From assembly GCF_030272615.1 (NCBI RefSeq), contig NC_081413.1, positions 716,493,867-716,557,866 on the forward strand: 64,000 nt of DNA, in the 5' to 3' direction. The notes beneath the pieces are model-generated. The model was not told the origin of the DNA, made no database searches, and saw only the letters and a program-made list of their open reading frames with translations. Below, one piece after another: positions 48,368-59,599 of this stretch (the first letter of the stretch is position 1; each line of letters opens with the position of its first letter). A program made the translations under genes and the position numbers. The stretch comes from Cryptomeria japonica (taxonomy: Eukaryota; Streptophyta; Pinopsida; Cupressales; Cupressaceae).

Positions 48368-48795
48368 GTCGATATGGGTTTGTCTATTTTTCTGATAAGG
48401 TTTGTGATCTGATGTGAGTCTTGTTTTGTAATGATGTTTGATTCTGATATGTTGTTGGATTACGATATGAGTTTGTAGTCGATATGGATCTTGTTTCGAT
48501 ATGAGTTGCTTTTTCGATATGAGTCAAGTTGTCGATATGAATTTGATTTAGTATGGGTTTTTGAATCAATATGATTCTTGATTTTGATATGGGTCTAATT
48601 TTGATATGAGTCTTGATTGCGATATGGGTTTGATTTCGTTATGGGTTTGATTTCGTTATGGGTCTAATTTCATTATGGATCTTGATTTTGTTATGGTTCT
48701 GATTTCGTTATGGATCTGATTTCGATATGAGTCTTGATTTCATTATGGATCTTGATTTTGTTATGGGTCTGATTTTGACATGGGTATGATATGAT
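48368..48795 (+). repeat. About 18-19-bp tandem array (gatatgggtctgatttc)
   Basis: More than 20 degenerate copies of a unit such as gatatgggtttgatttc or gttatggatcttgattt, most regular from 48580 to 48790. Confidence 0.85.
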
Positions 48796-49022
48796 GCACT
48801 TATATGATTCACTAATTGATACAGATATGTTTATGAGGTGTTCTTGATATGCTTTTCTTTTTCAAGTTGATTTGTTTTTTTATTGTTGATAGATTTGTTG
48901 GAATCGAGAACTGATGATGGATATGTGTTGATTTGCAAGCAGAGCTTGGTGTACTATAGTCTTGGGAGTGATTCTCAAGGCAATGGACACTTATCCCATG
49001 CTTGTCATAGGCTGACAGAGAT

Positions 49023-51003
49023 GTGATTGAGAGATGTGGGTTATCATCTTTGCTAGACATGCCCCGGTATATCATTCACGGGGGGTTATTGATAGCTTTG
49101 GCAGAGAGGTGGCATAGTGATGTGAACACCTTTCATTTGGCAACTGGTGAGATGACAATTACACCAGAGGACTGTTATCAGATTCTACGGATCCTTGTGG
49201 TTGGGGCTTTTCTACCTTATGAGAAGACTGAGGAGGGTGGCATAGAGGCTCTCTGCCGTATCTTTCAGGATGATGAGATTAGTGGCTATGAGATCCCATG
49301 GTAGGAGTTTTTGGGTTTGGGTTACACTCTGTTGCCATCAATATTAATAGGTTTCATTGGTGGGTTTTGGTATCCCGACCGTAGGTCGAAGGGACTAGCC
49401 ATTGGATGGGAATTGGTGCTTGAGGATATGGTGACATAGGTTTTCATGGGGGTCTTGTATGTTGGCCCATCTATATAGAGAGATCCACTAAGTAGTATAT
49501 TTGGGATACACTAGTCTATCAGTTGGGGTGACATTATTACAGGTGTGGGCTTGGGAGCATATACCAGTGTCGAGACCACTTGCAGACATGGATAGGCTAG
49601 TTGGTTAAGCATATGTTTATTTATATACAGGTGTAGTTGTCCAGCGTAAGCTGGGCAAACTAGAGTACTGGCAGAGGGCGTTGGATGATATTGATACGGT
49701 CATTTGGAGAACGTAGATGGATTGTGAGGTGTGGGTAGAGGATGGGATAGAGATGCCCTATGTATATATGTCAAGGTACCTGATTGGGTGAACGCCCTTT
49801 ATTATTGGGCGATTTTTGCACAGTCGCGTTCATCGGTAGTATGGTAGACAACAAGGGATACCACATGGAGCCTATTTGTATGCTCATCGACGACAGGATG
49901 TGTTGGAGTGGGGACCTACCCTAGATAGCAGAGCAGTTGTAGATGAGTACATGTCCCTGGCGGGACAGATCTAGGATTACGAGGCTGAGGTAGTGGATGT
50001 TGGGATGACAGAGGAGTTCTCAACATACTTTGTGGCACATGTCATGGCATGTATATCTAATTTGGCAGAACTATTACCAACTTTTGATGATGAGGAGGAG
50101 GAGAAACCATAGAGGCGAGGGGGTCCTAGACAGAGAGAGGAAGATGAGGGAGAGGAGGTAGGAGAGGGAGGTGGAGGAGATGGAGGTGGAGATGGTGGAG
50201 GAGGTAGAGGTGGAGGTGGTAGGGGAGATAGAGGTAGAGGGGGTGGTGGAGGTGGAGGTGGCACAGGTGGAGGGGGTGGTGGAGATGGCAGAGGTGGAGG
50301 TGGCAAAGGAGGTCTTGTTCTTGGTGCGGGTGGGGGCAAGAGGCTAGGTGCGGTGTTAGCTATTTTGGGAGGGATAGAGGATGATAGGCAACTTGCCCAA
50401 AGGACGAGATCTGATATTATACCTCCACCAGCACCTCAGATAGGAACACACATGGGTGGGACTATGACACAGGTACCTATTCAGATCAAGGTGCCCACCC
50501 ACCAACAGGATTCACAGATTAAAGTGCTATAGGTCTTGTTGCAAGAGATACAGGCACATGTGTTAGCGTAGTAGCGATAGATTACGCAACTGTAGGCAGA
50601 GAGGGATATAGAACTAGAGCGCAAGGGCTGAGCGGAGGCCCTTGCTGATAGGTTAGAGAGAGCCTTGGTTGGTGCCCCACTCTGGGATACACTGAGAGAG
50701 ATATGGTACTCAGCCAAAGAGGCTGAATATTATAGGCGTTTGTATGAGGAGATGCTCCCTCGAGATTATAGAGATCCTAGCTATGTTGCAGTGGCATCCA
50801 CTTGATCCAGAAGTAGTCATACAAGGATGGAGAGCAGAGGTATTATGGGGCCTTCCCGACGTGATCCATCTAGTGGATATCCAGGAGCTGGGACATCTAT
50901 TGTTAGATAGTCTACCTCAAGAGATAGTCATACCTGAGAGACCTATCTTTGTTGTGCTTGATCACTTTTGTTGCACTGATAGACATGGCATTGATTTTCT
51001 CTG
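49023..51003 (+). pseudogene. Antisense plant-mobile-domain (PMD) ORF inside gypsy-2
   Basis: The opening reads MPRYIIHGGLLIALAERWHS then NTFHLATGEMTITPEDCYQI, the PMD signature (ERW...NTFHL..GEMT.T..D). PMD occurs in MAIN/MAIL-type plant proteins and in many plant transposons. Further PMD-like stretches are FIGGFWYPDRRSKGLAIGWE, LGKLEYWQRALDDIDTVIW and AHRRQDVLEWGPTLDSRAV. A Gly-rich tail is encoded at 50150-50345, then a helical segment (KEAEYYRRLYEEMLPRD, near 50710) and an end near 51003 (IDFL). About fifteen stops and at least two frameshifts break it. It runs opposite to gypsy-2 between pol and the 3' LTR, the position of antisense extra ORFs known in some Tat elements such as Grande. 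Confidence 0.75.
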
Positions 51004-52580
51004 ATCCACATGTGATGTGTTAGTGATGATGATATGAGTTGTGATGTGCATTATGTTTTGATATGATGATCATATGAGGATGATTAGATGCTTAGATAAT
51101 AATGATGTTCTTGATCTCTTTATGTTGGTTACTAAATGATGATGTGAATGCATGATTCATGATGGAATGGGTGATAATGTGATGATGTATTTGTGTTTAC
51201 TTTGATATGTGATGTGATGTTATCTGAATGTTATGATTTGTGAGATGTATCTTGAAAATGAGATGTATGATAATGATAATGATGTTAGATGTATCTTCAA
51301 AATGAGATGTATGATAATGATAATGATGTGAGATGTATCTTGAAAATGAGATGTGTGATAATGATAATGATAATGATGTGAGATGTATCTTGAAAATGAG
51401 ATGTATGATAATGATAATGATAATGATGTGAGATTAATGCAAGATTAAAATGATATGCAACTTATTGTAAGTTTAAGATGACATGCAACTTAATGCAATT
51501 GTATGCAAATAAATGATCAAAATGCAACTTGATGATCACTTTAATTTTGTCGTTGTCATTCCTATTTAGTCACTTGTTTCTGCTCTTTTTGTCATCATTG
51601 AGATTTTGATATGTTTAAATTTATTACAAGCATTAAGGTAAAATTTAACCATAATGGCCTAAGTATAACTTACATGGATTTTTTATATTGCAAGATGACA
51701 CAAGCATTGAGGTACAATTGAACCAAGACGACCTGAGTGTTGCTTGCGTAAAATAGACAAGAGTTAACCATTTCTATGTGCAAAATGGAAAACATCTTCA
51801 ATGATATGTTTCCAATAATATCTCGAGACAAATTTGCACCATACAAATGATCGCCTCATAGACAGAAAATCAAAGAAAATACCAGACTCCTTCATTGCTT
51901 CTCTAGCTCAGTGCATCCTTGAGTAGCTCAGGAGATCTAATGATTCAGAAATTAAGATACAAATAGTAAAAACTTCATGCCAAATGTAAAGAAATCATAA
52001 TTCAGAATAAATCATCCATCGTGTGTGTTTTGAAGTTGCAGTTGGATACTGATCATGTTTTCTAGTCTTATGATCAGTTTCGACAATGATTTCCCTTAGT
52101 ATGTTGTAATCCTTGTTTGTTGTCTGAATACTAAAGTGAGATGAATGTTGCCCCTAGTTATGGACACTCATTGATGTGGAAATATACATTGATCACCAAG
52201 CCATGGTGGGATATGACATCGATAATTGTTTTAGATAATCAAGGACAGTGACTACGGTCAGTATATCTCGGATAATGCTACGTGTATAAGTGTTCGACGA
52301 TAGCTATTTTCTTAGACTAGATGGATCGAAGATATGATGTGAGTACCAATAGATAGAGGAGTCGTCCTCTCACAAATAGGGCTTGTTGCTAGGTTTTCAC
52401 TACTTGTTTTTATTGCACCTTTTGATATATTTTTCATTTTTTTGTATTTTTCTGATTTTTTTATTTTTTTTCACAAGGTGCTTGTTTGCCAGGTTTTCAC
52501 CATAGTGATGATTTTTTATACTTTTTAATATTTTTTTTGCTTTTTCGCTTGATCTGTGCATTGGTTGACTCAAGTGTAAA
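51004..52580 (-). other. Gypsy-2 non-coding region between pol and the antisense ORF
   Basis: No ORF. It contains gatgatatgatg-type simple sequence and a 44-50-bp minisatellite (51242-51434). A block with aggttttcac near 52390 and 52490 is shared with gypsy-1. Confidence 0.5.
51242..51434 (+). repeat. Minisatellite, four units of 44-50 bp
   Basis: agatgtatctt recurs at 51243, 51287, 51331 and 51381, each followed by aaaatgagatgt and gataatgataatgatg. The last interval is six bases longer because of one extra ataatg step. Confidence 0.9.
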
Positions 52581-54180
52581 ACTTCTTCAGATGGATTTTG
52601 TTGGTTGGTTCATCGAGCACATCCCCTTCTAAATTTGACAATTGATATGCTCCTGATCCATAGGCTGATATGATGACAAAGGGTCCCAACCAGTTAGGTT
52701 AAAACTTCCCCTTCTTTTCTCTATCTTGTTGATTTCTAGGATTTTCTTTTGGGACAAAATCACCAACTTTGAAAGCCCTTGGGATGACTTTGTGATTACA
52801 ACTTCTGCACATTCATGGTCGATATGCCTTGAGATGGTCATAGGCATGTTATTTTTTTCATTAAGAAGCTCTAGTTCCTGCAACCTATTCACTCGATATT
52901 CCTCATCTGGTATGAGGCCCTTCAAAGATACTTGGAGAGATGGTATTTCTACCTCAAGAGGTAAAATTTCTTCTAAACCATACACCAATGAATATGGTGT
53001 AGCCCCTGTAGGCATTCAGATGCTAGTTCTGTAGGCCCAAAGTGTCAGATTGAGTTGTACATGCCAATCCTTGCCAACATCATTTACTATTTTCTTGAGG
53101 ATTTTCAAGATTGTTTTGTTTGATGCTTCTTCTTTGCCATTCCCCTATGGGTAGTTTGGTGTGGAGAAGCAATGTTAGATTTTAAATCATTCACATAGCT
53201 CTCACACATCTTGATTTTTGAAAGGACGTCCATTGTTTGTGATGATGGAACTGGGAATGCCATATCTGCAAATGAGATAGTTGAGGATGAATGATGAGAT
53301 CTATTTTCCAGTTATGGTGGTCATCGAGACTGCTTTGATCCACTTGGTGAAGTACTCTATGGCAGTAATAATGAATTTATGCCCGTTTGAAAAGGAAGGA
53401 TGAATATTTCCTACTAGATCAAGTCCCCATTGACAGAAAGGCCAAGATGTGGTGAACGGTTGCAGCTCCTGTGCTAGTGCATGTATGAGGTTATTGTGAA
53501 TTTGACATTTAGGACATTTCTTAGCAAATTGATAAGGCTCTATTTCCATTGTTGGCCAATAATATCCTATTCTCAGAAGTTTCTTGGTGAGAGTAGGACC
53601 ACTTGAATGCATACCACAGATACCTTTGTGAAGCTCATGTAAGGTGGAGTCAGATTTGTTACGATCAAGGCATCGAAGAAGAGTACCATCTAGACCTTGA
53701 CAGTAAAGTGTGTCAGTGATTAAGGTATAGTGAGCGGCTTGTCAGATGAAGCTTCATTTTTGGTTGCAAGATAGGTCGGGAGGGAGAGTATTGTTTTTGA
53801 GATAGTCATAGATCTTTCCGTATAGAGGTGAATCTGAACTAGTTAGGGCATAGATGACTTGGGATGTTTAATTGTCATAGGCTAGTAAAATCAATTACTC
53901 TACCAGGAATTCCTAACAACTCTGTTTATCTAGAATTTGTAGAAGTGAGGCGATAGTGGCCATTGCATCAGCAACTCTGTTGTCCAATCTTGGAATTTGC
54001 TCAAAGGTGATGTGCATAAAATACTTTTTGAAGTTATCCACCATTCTCTTGTAAGGTATTAGCTTATCATATCTTGTTTGATAGTCATTGTTGATCTGGT
54101 TGATAACTAATTGATAATCCACATAGACTCTCAATTATGTGATTCTCCATTCTACAGCCACCTTGATTCTTGTTGATAAG
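52581..54180 (-). pseudogene. Gypsy-2 pol 3' part: end of second RNase H and integrase
   Basis: From 54180 the end of the second RNase H is read (VINQINNDYQTRYDKLIPYK, RVADAMATIASLLQ at about 53950). Integrase follows: LLRIGYYWPTME and CPKCQIHNN (about 53520) are the zinc region. The core has WPFCQWGLDLVGNIHPS (about 53440) and SIITNNGRPFK (about 53240), where the second catalytic Asp is Asn. STPNYP-GNGKEEASNK and PTGATPYSLVYGLEEILPLE (53015) come next. A C-terminal stretch with frameshift reads to about 52600. Several stops occur. Confidence 0.85.
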
Positions 54181-55442
54181 TCAATGCTTTGACATGTTTT
54201 TTTATCAAGACTCTTAGGTTTTTGGTATCTTTTGGGTTGCATTGTGATAGTAAAGTATTGTGAATTGACTATATGTAATCCATGTTTTAAAACTGAACTT
54301 AAGAAATCATGTTTGAACTTTGTCGGTTAATTCTTGTAGCCATGCCAATTTATTCTTGCAGCTAAATGATTTGTCCCTGCGATATGCAGATTATTTAGGA
54401 TAATGTCATATGTGAGTTAATGAATGTATTAATTAAGTAAGATACATATGCATGTCCTTGTATGTTGTTTTTGTTTTAGTGCAGATAATAATTGATGCTG
54501 CGGTGGATGATTTTCTTTCGTGCCTAAGGACTGGAGAATCACGTTCAGATAACTAGAGGTCAAACTGAAGGAGATTCAAGCAAGCGCAATGTATGGTATA
54601 ATCGGAGCAGTTGTACTTCACCATGGGAGTTTAACTCTGGTGCATATTGAATTCACAAAATATCTCTTTGGCATGCAAAGATTGTGGTTTGGTTTCAAAT
54701 CCATGGTTCCTATAGCCAAGCTTTCAGTTATCTCCTTCATCTGACAATTATCCGCCTCTTCTTCTGGGCATAACTTGAGTTGTCCATTGTAGTTGATCTT
54801 TTCTTTATAATAAGCTCTTCTTTCTTTCTGAGAGTAAGACAAAATGGAAAGGAATTGAGTAGAGTTTTTGTTAAGCATTCTGAATTTTTCTCTTTTAGAA
54901 TATGTAATCATTTTCAGGAAGAAATGAATAAGGATATGTTGTTCTGATCTATTAATAGTACTTTGTTGAGAGTTTGATATCACTCATCCAAGGGGGCCCA
55001 CTTGGTGAGTGATCCTATGTTTATGATCATTGAAGTTAGTTTTTACTTAGTTGCAGTAGAAGTTCATGACTGGATTGTTCCTGCAGCCATTGGAAATAGA
55101 TCCGTTGACTGTTCCTGCAGCCACTGGAAATAGATCTGTTGACTGTTCCTGCAGCCAAGATAGAACAGTGTGATTTCTATTATTTTCATTAGATCATTTC
55201 AGCATTGTTTTGTGAAGCTTTCATGTAGCCTTTTATGATTTCCATTCTTCCCTTTCCTTTGTGCATAATGTTAGTCATTGCGGTTATGCATAATAATTAT
55301 TTAAGGAGCTTAGTGCATATATATTGCAGACCCATTTCAAGTTGAAAATAGTAAACTCTACCATATGAATGTCTAGACTTCGGATTGAGATTTCAATTAG
55401 ACATATTATTATTGTCATTATAGTTGGGGTAGACACCTGTTA
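54181..55442. mobile_element. Unidentified 1.25-kb insertion in the gypsy-2 second RNase H
   Basis: Alignment to gypsy-1 shows the RNase H reading breaks after KHEAL (about 55445, minus) and resumes with RIKVAVEWRIT near 54175. The intervening sequence is absent from gypsy-1. I see no TG...CA ends, TIRs, poly-A tail or clean TSD. A minus-strand ORF of 121 codons (54983-54618) shows no recognised domain. A 34-bp minisatellite is inside. Confidence 0.6.
55077..55160 (+). repeat. 34-bp minisatellite, 2.5 copies
   Basis: gttcctgcagcca recurs at 55077, 55111 and 55145, each followed by ttggaaatagatc or a close variant and then gttgact. Confidence 0.9.
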
Positions 55443-57253
55443 CTAGGGCTTCATGTTTAGCAATCTTGTTGGTGCATGGAAACATTAGTCTGTAAGATCT
55501 TGGAATTGTGTGCCCCTCTGGAGTGAAGAACATGATGCTGGCATTCAGTCCATGTTGTGTATAGGATCCATCAAAGTATAGGTTCCATTGCTTGGGTGTG
55601 ATAGTGAGTACATCTATGTCTGAAAATTCCAGTTGTAGTGGTTGTTGGTCTGGCAGTGGTGCTTCTGCCAGTTGATCTGCGATTACCTATCCTTTGATAG
55701 CCCATCATTTTGTGCACTGAATAACAAACTCACTTAGAATAATGACCCATTTGGCTAATCTTCCTGTGAGAGTTGCCTTGCTGAGTAGATACTTGAGAGG
55801 TTTGATCTTTGCTACTAGCTTGATTGTGTGAGCTAGCATATAATGGCAGAACTTTTGAGAAGTAAACACTACTGCTAAGCAAGCCTTTTTGATGAATGTA
55901 TAATTGAGTTCATATCCGTTCAAAGTCCTGCTGATGTAAGGAATAGCCCTTTCTTTTCCTATTGGATCTTCTTCTGCTAGAAGTGCCCCCAAGGATACTC
56001 CTATTGTTGATATATACAGAATGAGGGGCTTTCCTGCTATTGGTGGTGCCAAAACTGGTTGATTCATCAGATATTGTTTGAGTTGGTGGAATGATTTTGC
56101 ACATTTACCTTCCCATTTTAAAGGTATATTCTTATGAAGCAGATGATTGAAAGGAAGACATTTATTTGCTTGTTGAGCGATGAATCATCTTATGGATTAT
56201 AGCCTGCCCTGCAGAGATCGTAGCTGGATAATATTTTTAGGAGGTGGCATCTCCATGATAGTCTATACCTTTGTTGGATCTACTTCGATGCCCTTTTCTG
56301 ATACAATGTAGCCCAATAGTTTGTCAGATGTGACCTTGAAGACACACTTCTTAGGGTTGAATCTGACATTGAATTGCTCCAATCATTGAAAGATTTTATC
56401 TAGTATGCCTTGGTGTTCTGCTCTGGTGAATGATTTAGCCCACAAATCATCCACATAATCCTCCATGAAAGTATGCATCATATCGTGGAAGATTGTTGTC
56501 ATGGCTCTTTGATAAGTTACTCCAACATTTTTCAAGCCAAAAGGAATGACGTTCCAACAATATGTTCCCCATGGACAAGTGAGTGCAGTTTTATCTTGAT
56601 CCTCTTGGGCTATCTTTATTTGATTATAGCCAGAGAAGTCATCCATTAATGATAACATTATGTGCCATGTTGTTAGATCCACAATAGTGTTGATGCTTGG
56701 AAAAGGAAAGTCATCCTTCAGATTTGCTTTGTTGACATCCCTAAAGTTTGTGCATATTCTAATACTTTTATCTAGTTTGGAAATTGGTACAATATTTGAG
56801 ATCCATTCAACATAGTCTATAGGTCGGATAAACCCGACATGTAATAACTTCTTTAGTTTTGCTTTGACCAATAATGCTACATGTGGATTCATCTTTCTTA
56901 ATTTCTGCTTGATAGGTTTAGCTTCAGGAGCAATGGATAAGTGACACATGATTAGATTTGGATCTACCCCTAGCATGTGAGCATGAGACCAAGCAAAATT
57001 TGATTTGCTTTTCCTTGAAGAATTTGATAAAATCTGGTTGTTCTTTTTCAGTGAGTGATTCTACCAGATGTATGGTTTTGACTGTTGGTTTAGTGTCAAT
57101 GTTTATTGATTGAGTTGGCTCAATCAATATTGGTGACCTTTCCTGGTAATATTTAGGAAGAGTGTCAAGTCTCTCATCTTTAGGTGCCTCAAAAAGGTTT
57201 TCACCTTTAGATACGTCCTTTATTTTTAAGTTTTTGCGATCTAATATTGTCAT
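55443..57253 (-). pseudogene. Gypsy-2 pol: reverse transcriptase, RNase H, start of second RNase H
   Basis: RT: HLSIAPEAKPIKQKLRKMNP (56950), VGFIRPIDYVEWISNIVPIS, IRICTNFRDVNKANLKDDFP, MLSLMDDFSGYNQIKIAQED, LTCPWGTYCWNVIPFGLKNV and the catalytic YVDDLWA near 56455. RNase H: YISTIGVSLGALLAEEDPIG and YISRTLNGYELNYT (55960-55900), then LAKWVIILSEFVIQCTK. The second RNase H begins WNLYFDGSYTQHGLNASIM (about 55590) and is cut at 55443. Stops and frameshifts occur between 56380 and 56100. Confidence 0.9.
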
Positions 57254-58194
57254 TGTCTGGTTTTCACCATTATATCTGTTGTTTATTTTATTTTTGTGAC
57301 TGAGAGACTTGGCACTCCCCTAATTGTGGATATCATTATGTTGTTCACTAGTGGACCATGTTTCTGGGTTGACTAAGCATAGGTATTGGACAATGGATTC
57401 ATCATTCGGGAATATTGGTATATCATGATGTTTGGGTTCTTCCTAGTCTATGAGATCAAGATATATGTGTGGTAAGGAGTCATTTGGTGCATTAAGATTA
57501 GTTGTTGTAAGTGTCATGATGGAGTCATCATTATAGTGGTATATTGGTGAGGTCTATGATATTTTTGAGGTCTTTGATGGTATTCTCTTTGATATTGCCT
57601 TGTTCATATTGTCACTACTCGTTCTCAATAGCCTCATAGATATGTTGTGGTCCAAATTCAAACTATCAAGATCTTGAGCCTCATCCCTCCTGAGAAATGG
57701 GTGTGTATGCATGGATTGTATCCACCTCAATGTCTTCAGTAACATCAACACAACTATCCCACTCATATTCATTAGAATCAGTTTTAGAATCACTATCCTA
57801 GATTACCTCGTTGTATCTGACAGGTATGTTGTACGGTGAGAAAAGATCACTGATAATTGACAGCAGTTTAGTAGCTTGTTCTGATTTGAGATCAGTATTT
57901 GCTTGTACTCTTTAAATTTGTTCATACACCATTTCCCTTATGTGAGTAGAAATTTCCTTAGGTTGTGGCTCCACCTTGGTTTGATCAAGTTCTTGTACAT
58001 GATGTACTTTTTTATAAGAAGCTTCCTCCTTTTGAATAGCGAGCTCTTCTTGTTGTTTCTCATTTTCTTGATGCTTTTGCTCCTTCCTTGTCTTTTTTGA
58101 TGCTTGGTGCAGTGCTTCTTGACATGATTCTTCATTATATTTTTTCTTTTCTCTCCATTGAGGTTTTTGATGATGATTTTTCTTTTGTACAGGT
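57254..58194 (-). pseudogene. Gypsy-2 pol linker, low complexity
   Basis: A hydrophilic Lys/Glu/Gln-rich segment (EKKKYNEESCQEAL, KKTRKEQKHQENEKQQEEL, about 58150-57990) connects the G-patch-like module to RT. No catalytic motif. Stops are frequent after 57900. Confidence 0.55.
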
Positions 58195-58350
58195 AGAATA
58201 TGTTGCCCATATCCAAGTCCTATTTTGTCTCTTGCAAATTGTGAAGGAAGTTGTAGGGGTTCTATGATGCCTTCTTGGCACTTGCCAATAGGTCCTTTTC
58301 CTTTGTATCCCATTTGATGCATGATCTGGAACCCATTTCCATACTATTTT
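58195..58350 (-). pseudogene. Gypsy-2 G-patch-like module
   Basis: The minus strand reads YGNGFQIMHQMGYKGKGPIG then KCQEGIIEPLQLPSQFARDK and IGLGYG. This matches G-patch spacing: aromatic/hydrophobic GF..M..MGY.G.G.IG....G...PL.........GLGY. The equivalent in gypsy-1 (27400-27525) keeps the Gly and hydrophobic positions while neighbouring residues differ, which suggests selection when the elements were active. Confidence 0.7.
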
Positions 58351-58599
58351 TTTGGTACGACAACTTCAATGGTAGCAGCTCTGACTTCTTCTTCATCCTT
58401 GTATAGCCAGCTAAGGATGTCTTTATCTTTTGATTCTTCAGCTAACGTGCTCATTTGGATAAATTTACCATCAAACTTGGTGATGTGTTGCTTGATGTCT
58501 TGATGTAGAAGGTTGTCCATAAGACCTTGGTGAATTTGGCAATTTAGATAGACATAAGGGTTCAAAAGAGTACTCCCCCATGCCTTAGTCCTTTATTTT

Positions 58600-59391
58600 C
58601 ATCTTTTACTTCAAGTCTATAGATAAAGACTTGAGTTCTTCTTGATGGTTGGATGTCGAGGAAGCTTGGGTCTCCCTATTATGTGGAACTAGGCTATCTT
58701 GAGCTGCCCCCATAGCATTGCAATAGTCAAAAGGGTTATTATCTGCAAATATTGAAATTTCCTACCCATTGTAGTGGAACTTGATACATTGATGGTACGT
58801 GGAAGGCACCACTTGCATTTCATGTATCCATGGACAACCCAATAGTATATTGTATGTCAAGTCTATGTTCAAGACTTGGCACATGGTGTCTCTTTGTATA
58901 GGACCTACTTGAATGGGTAGTATTATAGTTCCTTCAGATGACCTCTCTTCATCATCATAAGCTTTGATAGTGATTTTCTTTTTGGGATCAATAGACTATT
59001 CAGAGAAGCCCAATGCATCTATAACCTTTAGAGTAAATATTTTGAGACCAGCTCCTCCATCTATTAATACTCTTTTTACCCAATGTTTATAGACTATGAC
59101 CTTGATATGTAGCGGGTTATTATGGGGATGATTCAAAGAGACATCATCATGTTCAGAAAAAGATATATTGTGTGGCATTGTCATATGGGCCACCATGGCT
59201 TGGAATCGATCAATATCCAAATTAATTGGAATGATTGTTTCGATAATAGCTTGCTCCAAAATATCCTTGTGTTTTGGCAAAAGTTTGAGTAACTCAAGTA
59301 TAGATATCTGAGCGGGTGTTCTTTGTAGTTGGTCGACTGAGTTATACTGAGTTTTGGGGAGATTTGTTGATGTTGATGTGTTCCCTTTCAA
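58600..59391 (-). pseudogene. Gypsy-2 aspartic protease region
   Basis: DIDRFQAMVAHMTMP precedes the protease, as in gypsy-1. The active-site segment is RVLIDGGAGLKIFTLKV (about 59070); the family signature YNILLGCPWIHEMQVVPSTY follows at about 58850, with Cys for the usual Arg. At least one stop separates the parts (58994). Confidence 0.8.
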
Positions 59392-59599
59392 GACATATTT
59401 TTACGCTCTTGTTGTCACATTTATCGATGCGTGTTCTTGTTTGTCTTTGATTTTTATGACATTTACTTGATTGTCATATGCCGATATGTGATTGATGGTG
59501 TTTTCATATATGTGATTAATACGAGCTCCTTTGGTGTTGTTTGATGTTGACTCTCCTCCTTTGTTGTAATTGGGAAGAGGATTTTTGAAAGCTTCATGG

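Larger units (their letters stand above)
47381..49022. other. Gypsy-2 non-coding region upstream of the antisense ORF
   Basis: No ORF is credible. It holds two dense motif arrays (47965-48297 and about 48368-48795). As the sequence 5' of the plus-strand PMD ORF it may contain that ORF's promoter, but no clear TATA box was identified. Confidence 0.5.

Noticed and set aside
49977-50339. Proline-rich minus-strand ORF
   Set aside because: Mirror image of the GGT/GGA-rich tail of the plus-strand PMD ORF; a low-complexity shadow.
54618-54983. 121-codon minus-strand ORF as a host gene
   Set aside because: No recognised domain or supporting signals; kept only as a detail of the unidentified insertion.
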